A stretch of 64,000 nt of DNA from Olsenella sp. An290. GTDB lineage: Bacteria; Actinomycetota; Coriobacteriia; Coriobacteriales; Atopobiaceae. Position numbers and translations under genes: made by a program. The first letter of the stretch is position 1. Each line of letters begins with the position of its first letter. The stretch spans positions 186,001 to 250,000 of the forward strand of contig NZ_NFIU01000002.1 of NCBI RefSeq assembly GCF_002159535.1. The letters run 5' to 3'. The notes under the pieces were generated by a model. That model had not been told where the DNA came from and did not search any database. It saw nothing but the letters and a program-made list of their open reading frames with translations. Below are positions 57,154-64,000 of the stretch, in pieces.

Positions 57154-58227
57154 TCATGATTGCGCGCCGGAGAGGGCCGCCTCCGCCTCGGCGAGGGCGG
57201 CGGCCATGACGGGCTGGCGCTCCTCGGCGGTGAGCCCCTCGTCAAAGAGGTGGCAGGCGCAGCGGTGGCCGGGCATGACCTCATGCATCTCGGGCGCCCG
57301 CTCGCCGCAGACCCGCATGCACTGCGGGCAGCGCGTGTGGAAGACGCAGCCCTGGGGTGGGTTGGTGGGGCTGGGGACGTCGCCCTCGAGGATCTTCTTG
57401 TCCTGGATGCGCTCGTGGCGGATGCGCGGGATGACGTCCAGCAGCGCCTTGGTGTAGGGATGCAGCGGGTTGTCGAAGAGCTCGTCCTTGCTGGCGAGCT
57501 CCATCGTGTGGCCGAGGTACATGACCATCACGGTGTCGGAGATGTGCTTGACCACCGAGAGGTCGTGGCTGATGAAGATGTAGGAGAGGCCGAACTCCTC
57601 CTGCAGCTCCTCCAGCAGGTTGATGACCTTTGCCTGGACCGAGACGTCGAGGGCGGAGACCGGCTCGTCGCAGACCACGACCTCGGGCTTCAGCACGATG
57701 GCGCGCGCGATGCCGATGCGCTGGCGCTGGCCGCCGGAGAACTCGTGCGGGTAGCGGTACTTGTACGCGAGGTCCAGGCCCACGGCCTTCATGATCTGCT
57801 CGACGCGGGCGTCGCGCTCGGCGCGCGTCTTGTAGGTCTTGGCGATGTCAATCGGCTCGGCGATGATGTCGGCCACCGTCATGCGCGGGTTGAGCGAGGA
57901 GTACGGGTCCTGGAAGATGAGCTTCATCTTCTGGCGGGCGCGCGTGAGCTCGTCGCCCTTGAGCGAGGTGAAGTCCTCGCCGTCGAGCGTGACCGTGCCC
58001 TCGGTGGGCTCGGTCAGGCGCAGGACGCACTTGCCCGTGGTGGACTTGCCGCAGCCGGACTCGCCCACGATGGCGAAGGTCTCGCCGCGGTGCACCTCAA
58101 AGGAGACGTCCTCGAGCGCGTGCACGTAGGCGCCGGTCCTGCCGAAGACGCCTTTCTTCACGGGATAGCGCTTGGTGAGGTGCTCCACCTTGAGCACGAC
58201 GTCCGTCATGTCGGCGTTTCTGCCCAC
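57154..58227 (-). CDS. oppF: Oligopeptide ABC transporter ATPase OppF
   Basis: About 357 residues. Walker A GESGCGKST, signature HEFSGGQRQRIGIARA, Walker B VVCDEPVSALD, and the C-terminal Fe-S/oligopeptide domain CVFHTRCPQCMRVCGERAP. Powers peptide uptake with OppD. GTG at 58227 has GGGGTGA upstream; GTG 58236 and ATG 58209 are alternatives. Overlaps the oppD end. Confidence 0.92.
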   Translation of the reverse strand: MGRNADMTDVVLKVEHLTKRYPVKKGVFGRTGAYVHALEDVSFEVHRGETFAIVGESGCGKSTTGKCVLRLTEPTEGTVTLDGEDFTSLKGDELTRARQKMKLIFQDPYSSLNPRMTVADIIAEPIDIAKTYKTRAERDARVEQIMKAVGLDLAYKYRYPHEFSGGQRQRIGIARAIVLKPEVVVCDEPVSALDVSVQAKVINLLEELQEEFGLSYIFISHDLSVVKHISDTVMVMYLGHTMELASKDELFDNPLHPYTKALLDVIPRIRHERIQDKKILEGDVPSPTNPPQGCVFHTRCPQCMRVCGERAPEMHEVMPGHRCACHLFDEGLTAEERQPVMAAALAEAEAALSGAQS

Positions 58228-58228
58228 G

Positions 58229-59308
<1,080 letters not shown>

Positions 59309-59320
59309 GGGTCCTCCCTC

Positions 59321-60289
59321 CTAGGAGCGCATCTTCGGGTCGAGGGCGTCGCGCAGGGCGTCGCCGAGCAGGTTGAACGCCATGACCGTGATGATGATGG
59401 CGATGCCCGGGATGACGCTGTAGTACGTGCTCGACTGGATGTAGGGCTGGGCGGCGTTGATCATCTGGCCCCAGCTCGACATCGGCGGCTGGACGCCGAG
59501 GCCGAGGAAGGAGAGCGAGGCCTCGGACATGATGGCCGACGGGATGCCGAGCGTGGTGGTGACGATCAGCGTGGAGACGCAGTTGGGAAGCAGGTGCTTC
59601 ATGATGATGCGCCAGCTCTTGCCGCCCGAGAGGATGCAGCTCTGGATGTACTCGGAGCCCTTGAGGCGCATGACGTCGCCGCGCACGAGGCGCGCCGTGG
59701 ACGCCCAGCCCAGAAGGCCCAGCGCCACGTACAGGTTCACGAGGCCGGGGCCCAGCGCGTACATGACGACGATGGCGAAGAGCAGGAACGGGAAGCTCGA
59801 GAAGACCTGGATCACGAAGGAGATGACCGCGTCGACCTTGCCGCCGAAGTAGCCGGCGCACACGCCCGCGAGAAAGCCGATGACAAGGGCGATGGCCTGC
59901 GAGACCACGCCCACGGAGAGCGAGACGCGGCAGCCGTAGAGCACGCGGGAGAGGATGTCGCGGCCGTACTCGTCCGTGCCAAAGAGGTGCGCGGCCGAGG
60001 GGGCCTGGAGCATGTTGGTGAGCTCCTGGGCGTCCGGGTCATAGGGTGCGAGCACCGGCGCCAGGATCGCGATGAGGGCGAGAAGGACGACGACGCCGAG
60101 GCAGAAGACGCCGACCTTGTTCTTCTTGAAGATGTTCCAGCTCACGGCCCAGTAGCTCGAGGCGCGGCGCTTCACGGGGCCGCCGTTCTCGGGGCTGCCG
60201 GTGGGGACCTGGGCCTCGGAGGCGCGCTCGGCGACGTCCATGGCCTTCTGGACCTTGGGGCTGTTCTTGTCGCTCGTGAGGAGAGCCAT
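59321..60289 (-). CDS. oppC: Oligopeptide ABC transporter permease OppC
   Basis: 322 residues. N-terminal cytoplasmic extension of about 50 residues, six membrane helices, GTDEYGRDILSRVLYG and the EAA loop GGKSWRIIMKHLLPNCVSTLI. ATG shares its A with the oppB stop (TAATG). Confidence 0.94.
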   Translation of the reverse strand: MALLTSDKNSPKVQKAMDVAERASEAQVPTGSPENGGPVKRRASSYWAVSWNIFKKNKVGVFCLGVVVLLALIAILAPVLAPYDPDAQELTNMLQAPSAAHLFGTDEYGRDILSRVLYGCRVSLSVGVVSQAIALVIGFLAGVCAGYFGGKVDAVISFVIQVFSSFPFLLFAIVVMYALGPGLVNLYVALGLLGWASTARLVRGDVMRLKGSEYIQSCILSGGKSWRIIMKHLLPNCVSTLIVTTTLGIPSAIMSEASLSFLGLGVQPPMSSWGQMINAAQPYIQSSTYYSVIPGIAIIITVMAFNLLGDALRDALDPKMRS

Positions 60290-61224
60290 TACTCAGCCGC
60301 CTCCTTCCCCAGTCGGATGCGCGGGTCGACGACGGCGTAGAGGATGTCCACGATGAGGTAGACGGCCACGCAGATGATTGCGATGTACATGACGCCGCCC
60401 TGGATGAGGGGCAGGTCGCGGGAGTTGATGGCGTCGAGCAGAAGCTTGCCCATGCCCGGCATCATGAAGATCGACTCGATGAGGATCGAGCCCGTGAGGA
60501 TCTCGCCGAGCTGCGTTCCCGCGATCGTGATGATGGGGATGAGCGCGTTTCTCAGGCCGTGGGCGATGATGACCGCCCACTTGCGCACGCCCTTGGCCTC
60601 GGCCGTGCGCATGAAGTCCTGCGAGAGGACGTCGAGCATGCTCGTGCGCGTGACGCGGGCGATCGAGGCGGCGTAGCGCACGCCGAGCGCGATCACCGGC
60701 AGCACGAACGCCTGCCAGGTCTTGATGCCCGAGAGCGGGAACCACTTGAGCGTGAGCGCGAAGACGATCTGGAAGATCACGGCCACCCAGAAGACCGGGG
60801 CGGAGATGCCCAGGATCGAGAGGGCCATGAGCGCGCGGTCGATCCACTTGCCGTGGTTGACCGCCGCCACGACGCCGATGACGAGTCCGAGCACGAGCGC
60901 GAAGACGTAGGCGAGGCCAGCGAGGCGGGCCGTGGTGAGGAAGGCCTGGCCCATGAGGGTCACGACGGGCTTGCTCTGCGTGTAGGAGGTTCCGAAGTCG
61001 CCCTGCAGCATGTTGGTGAGCCATCGCGCGTACTGCACCTCTACGGGGTCGTTCAGACCCATCTGCTCGCGGATGCGCTCCACCGTGGCGTCATCGGCCA
61101 TCTCGCCCACCATGATGCGCACCGGGTCGCCCGGCACGATGTTCAGGACGAAGAACGTGATCGCGGAAATAGCGAAGACCACGCCGATCGCCAGCAGGAC
61201 CCTCTTGATGAGAAAGCTTCTCAC
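60289..61224 (-). CDS. oppB: Oligopeptide ABC transporter permease OppB
   Basis: 311 residues. Six membrane helices, PGDPVRIMVG after the first helix, EAA loop AKGVRKWAVIIAHGLRNALIPI. GTG at 61224, AAAGGAG 7 bases upstream. Confidence 0.94.
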   Translation of the reverse strand: MRSFLIKRVLLAIGVVFAISAITFFVLNIVPGDPVRIMVGEMADDATVERIREQMGLNDPVEVQYARWLTNMLQGDFGTSYTQSKPVVTLMGQAFLTTARLAGLAYVFALVLGLVIGVVAAVNHGKWIDRALMALSILGISAPVFWVAVIFQIVFALTLKWFPLSGIKTWQAFVLPVIALGVRYAASIARVTRTSMLDVLSQDFMRTAEAKGVRKWAVIIAHGLRNALIPIITIAGTQLGEILTGSILIESIFMMPGMGKLLLDAINSRDLPLIQGGVMYIAIICVAVYLIVDILYAVVDPRIRLGKEAAE

Positions 61225-61290
61225 CGCCCGCTCCTTTCTTCTCGCTCGGGCGCGCCGCCCTACCCGCCCGGGCCGCGCGCCGCGACGTGG

Positions 61291-61327
61291 GGCGCCCCGG
61301 CACGCGAAACCGCCGTGCCGGGGTGCC
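61291..61327 (-). terminator. Attenuator-like hairpin between oppA and oppB
   Basis: GGCGCCCCGGCACG (61291-61304) / CGTGCCGGGGTGCC (61314-61327), 9-base loop, no T run. It lies 18 bases after oppA and would allow more oppA than oppBCDF, the usual need for binding proteins. Confidence 0.6.
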
Positions 61328-61344
61328 CCCTCTCAGGACGTCGA

Positions 61345-62991
61345 CTAGGCCGAGTAGCTCGGGTCGGACGTGTCGATGTCGATGTCGAACATGTGGTAGA
61401 TCAGGTTGCCGACCTTGGCGTTCTTGACGTAGGACTTGGCGACGAAGGAGTTCTTCGGCCAGTACAGCGGAATCGTGGCAAAGTCGACGCGGGTGACGAG
61501 GTTGTCGGCCTGCTTGTAGAGGTCGGCGCGGACGTCCTGGTCCTGCTCCTGGCGCGCCTCGGTGACGAGCTGGTCGAACTCGGCGCTGTTGTAGAACGAG
61601 GACTTGCCCTTGGCGTTGTCGGAGAGGAAGTACGTGTAGAGGTGGTTGTCGCCGTCGGCGTAGAGCGGGAACCAGCCCACGGCCGTGATCTGGCAGTTGC
61701 CGTCGGCCCAGTCGGAGGACCAGACGCCGTTGTCCTCGATGGTGAGCTTGAGATCGACGCCAATCTCCTTCCAGTAGCTCTGGACAACGGTCATGTACGT
61801 CTCGTAGAGGTTGGCGCGAATCTTGGCCTCAAGGGTCAGGCCCTCGGCGCCGGCCTCCTTGATGAGCTCCTTGGCGCGCTCGGGATCATACGGAATCTCG
61901 GCATCGGGGTCGTGACCCGGCGTCTGCGGGGCGAGCCAGCCCATGGCGGGCGTGCCCGCGCCGGCGAGGACGGTGTCCACGAGAGCCTGGCGGTCGATGG
62001 AGATGGAGAGCGCCTCGCGAACGCGCGGGTCGGTGAGGCCCATGTCGTCGCGGAGGTTGAGGTTCACGAAGTGCACACCGAGCGTCTCGTAAAGCGTGAT
62101 CTGGTCCTTGACCTCCGGGTCCTCCTGGTACTGCTTGAGCAGCGTGGCCTCGAGGTCGCACCAGTCGATGTCGCCGTTCTTGAAGGCGAGCAGCTTGGTG
62201 TTGTTGTCGTCATAGTAAATGATGTGGACCTCATCGAGGGCGGGCTCGCCGTCGTGGTACTCGGCGAACTTCTCCAAGACGACCTCGGTGGTGTCATCGT
62301 TGGAGACGATCTTGTACTTGCCGGTGCCCACGCAGTCGGTGCCCCAGCCCCACTTGCGGCCCTCGGACTCGACCTTCTCGACGGCGGCCTGCGGGAAGAT
62401 ATCGGCGTAGTTGATGCCGAGGTTGTTGATGAAGGAGACCATCGGGTACTCGAGGACAAAGGTGAAGTGGGTATCGTCCTCGACGGTGAGGCCCTCGAGC
62501 TCGGTTGCCTCACCGTTGAGCATGGCCTTGGCGCCCACGATCATGTCGTACATGTAGGTGGACTTGGCCGCGGTCTCAGGCTTGAACATGCGCTCGAAGG
62601 AGAACTTGACGTCGTTTGCCGTGAGCGTGGAGCCATCGTGGCACGTAATGCCCTCCTTGAGGGTGCAGTGCAGGGTCACGCCGTCGTCCTCGAACGTGGG
62701 AATCTCGGTGAGCAGACACGGGACGAGCTCGTTGTCCTCGGTCCAGCGCAGCGGGGCCTCGAAGATGCAGTCGGCAACCGAGGCGGAGCCGGAGTTCGTG
62801 GAGATCTGCATGTCCAGGCCGAGCTTCGGGTTGGACTGGCCGAAGCGAAGGATCTTCTTGACGGAGCCGTCCTCGTTGGTGGCCGGGGCCGCGTCCTCCC
62901 CGCCGCATCCGGCGAGGGCAGCGGTGGCGGTGGCGGCACCCGCGAGGGCAGCGCCCTTCACGAAGCCGCGACGGGTGATCTTGTCGCTCAT
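61345..62991 (-). CDS. oppA: Oligopeptide-binding lipoprotein OppA
   Basis: 548 residues, solute-binding family 5. Twin-arginine signal KITRRGFVKGAAL and lipobox LAGC (Cys29), so probably Tat-exported and lipid-anchored. LEYPMVSFINNLG, KFSFERMFKPET and VREALSISIDRQALV are family segments. ATG at 62991 fits the GGGAGG site better than ATG 62997. Confidence 0.92.
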   Translation of the reverse strand: MSDKITRRGFVKGAALAGAATATAALAGCGGEDAAPATNEDGSVKKILRFGQSNPKLGLDMQISTNSGSASVADCIFEAPLRWTEDNELVPCLLTEIPTFEDDGVTLHCTLKEGITCHDGSTLTANDVKFSFERMFKPETAAKSTYMYDMIVGAKAMLNGEATELEGLTVEDDTHFTFVLEYPMVSFINNLGINYADIFPQAAVEKVESEGRKWGWGTDCVGTGKYKIVSNDDTTEVVLEKFAEYHDGEPALDEVHIIYYDDNNTKLLAFKNGDIDWCDLEATLLKQYQEDPEVKDQITLYETLGVHFVNLNLRDDMGLTDPRVREALSISIDRQALVDTVLAGAGTPAMGWLAPQTPGHDPDAEIPYDPERAKELIKEAGAEGLTLEAKIRANLYETYMTVVQSYWKEIGVDLKLTIEDNGVWSSDWADGNCQITAVGWFPLYADGDNHLYTYFLSDNAKGKSSFYNSAEFDQLVTEARQEQDQDVRADLYKQADNLVTRVDFATIPLYWPKNSFVAKSYVKNAKVGNLIYHMFDIDIDTSDPSYSA

Positions 62992-63325
62992 TGGCATTCC
63001 TCCCTTGGGTTCCTGGCGCGCCGTCCTCCGACGCGTGGCAGGTCCAATTATGGGAGGGGACTTGACCGTAGAAAAAAACCTTAACGTACGATTTACTTTG
63101 CTAAAGTCCGCTGTCGCAGTCCCTTAACGAGTCCGCAACCAGAAGTCACCCCGTTTGGGCTTGCCCGGCGTTGTCCAATCTGGAGTGAGGTGACAATCGG
63201 ACCGCCATAGCCCCTAACCCCAAAAGGGCGAGAAGAACGCCCAGCTGGCGCCCGGCCATGACTGCCATATCCCCTGACCCCGCAGATCGCGGTCACGGGG
63301 CGGGATACGTGGAAAAGGGGCCTCT
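62992..63325. promoter_or_regulatory. Spacer upstream of oppA
   Basis: Contains the oppA promoter, likely in the AT-rich 63044-63115 part (a CATAAT -10-like hexamer near 63047). At 63201-63221 and 63262-63282 a 21-base direct repeat (…GCCATAKCCCCTRACCCC) matches at 18 of 21 positions. A GCGAGAAGAAC motif lies between the repeats. No gene is seen. Confidence 0.4.
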
Positions 63326-63358
63326 GCCGAAAAAGGGCCGCCCCGAAGGGCGGCCCCT
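63326..63358 (-). terminator. Terminator of rpsA
   Basis: GGGCCGCCC (63335-63343) / GGGCGGCCC (63348-63356), 4-base loop, followed on the minus strand by TTTTTCGG; 22 bases after the stop. Confidence 0.85.
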
Positions 63359-63379
63359 GTGCGTGCGATGCGAGAAGAA

Positions 63380-64000
63380 CTACTCCTCGACGACGGCCTC
63401 GGACTCGGCCTCAGCCTCGGTCTCGGCAGGCTTGTCGCCCTCGGGGAGCGGCTTGACCTCGACCTCGGTGCCGAGGGTCTCGGCGGCGGCCTTCATGGAC
63501 AGGGAGATGCGACGACGGTCGAGGTCGATCTCCATGACCTTCACCTGGACGTGGTCGCCCACGGAGCACACCTGGGACGGCTGGTCCACGTGCTGCTTGG
63601 CCATCTCGGAGATGTGCACGAGGCCCTCCACGCCCTCGCCGAGGTCGACGAAGGCACCAAAGGTGACGAGCTTGGTGACGGTGCCCTCGACGATGGCGTC
63701 GACGGGGTACTTCTTGACGAGGGAGCGCCAGGGATCCTCGGTGGTCTGCTTGAGACCGAGGGAGATGCGCTCGCGGTTGAGGTCGACGTCGAGCACCTGG
63801 ACCTCGACCTCCTGACCGACCTTGACGACCTCGGAGGGGTGGTTGACGTGGTTCCAGGAGAGCTCGGAGATGTGCACGAGGCCGTCGATGCCGCCGAGGT
63901 CGACGAAGGCGCCGAAGTCGACGATCGAGGAGACGGTGCCCTTGAGGCGCATGCCAACCTGGAGCTTGGAGAGAATCTCCTGGCGCTCGGCCTTGCGGGC
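63380..64000 (-). CDS. rpsA: 30S ribosomal protein S1, 5' part outside the window
   Basis: 206 codons of the C-terminal part. Two S1 RNA-binding repeats are visible: GTVSSIVDFGAFVDLGGIDGLVHISELSW and GTVTKLVTFGAFVDLGEGVEGLVHISEMA, followed by an acidic tail rich in Glu and Ala. Reading continues past 64000 (upstream residues ...KAERQEILSKLQVGMRLKG). It helps mRNA bind the ribosome. Confidence 0.93.
   Translation of the reverse strand, partial: ARKAERQEILSKLQVGMRLKGTVSSIVDFGAFVDLGGIDGLVHISELSWNHVNHPSEVVKVGQEVEVQVLDVDLNRERISLGLKQTTEDPWRSLVKKYPVDAIVEGTVTKLVTFGAFVDLGEGVEGLVHISEMAKQHVDQPSQVCSVGDHVQVKVMEIDLDRRRISLSMKAAAETLGTEVEVKPLPEGDKPAETEAEAESEAVVEE

Overview
The window is chromosomal DNA of a high-GC actinobacterium, most likely class Coriobacteriia and family Atopobiaceae (Olsenella-like). 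The evidence is the uniformly GC-rich third codon positions, the gene content and order (gap-pgk-tpiA-secG beside whiA and rapZ; uvrA, uvrB and uvrC in one neighbourhood; a fructose PTS), and the spread of short tRNA units. Species assignment is inference. Nearly all genes read on the minus strand; the plus-strand genes are the racemase at 26453, the hypothetical at 35338, the mrp/flavoprotein pair at 40548-42678, the flavoprotein at 43233 and the TPR protein at 47734.

Region by region: 1-716 is visibly AT-rich and carries a truncated FRG-domain gene next to tRNA-Val (994-1068), which looks like the edge of an accessory island. 1592-7039 holds a flippase-like membrane protein, a YbaK-type deacylase and a tightly coupled CmpB-like / cysteine desulfurase / MnmA operon (tRNA 2-thiolation). 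Three tRNA genes (Gly-GCC twice, Cys) lie at 7121-7594. 7718-10813 is a partner-switching module: an RsbU-type PP2C phosphatase followed by a protein fusing a STAS antagonist to an RsbW-type kinase. After tRNA-Leu come secG and the triose stretch tpiA-pgk-gap, then whiA-rapZ, a Gfo/Idh oxidoreductase and a fructose operon (leader peptide, DeoR regulator, fruK, PTS EIIABC). 22310-26368 is murJ-hisE-uvrC.

27174-34986 is the histidine pathway: a fused hisZ-hisG gene, then hisD, hisC, hisB, hisH and hisA as an overlapping chain, with hisF-hisI split off by about 500 bases that contain a long inverted repeat and a relic of an aldo/keto reductase. 35338-44894 contains ybaK, uvrA, an MBL-fold hydrolase, an Mrp ATPase and two FAD oxidoreductases, separated by a repeat-rich spacer (42679-43232). 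44944-54504 has an orphan PTS IIB, uvrB, a membrane TPR protein, a lytic transglycosylase, coaE and an SsuABC/TauABC-like ABC transporter. 54622-62991 is a peptide-use block: oppABCDF plus peptidase T and an M42 aminopeptidase. The window ends inside rpsA.

The most unusual items are the HisZ-HisG fusion, the STAS-HATPase fusion, an 18-residue leader ORF coupled to the fructose regulator, several REP-like palindromes (one a perfect 48-bp arm), a 51-bp tandem array, a recurrent GCGAGAAGRAC motif in spacers, and the FRG gene at the left edge. I saw no CRISPR array, transposase, integrase, rRNA or replication origin.
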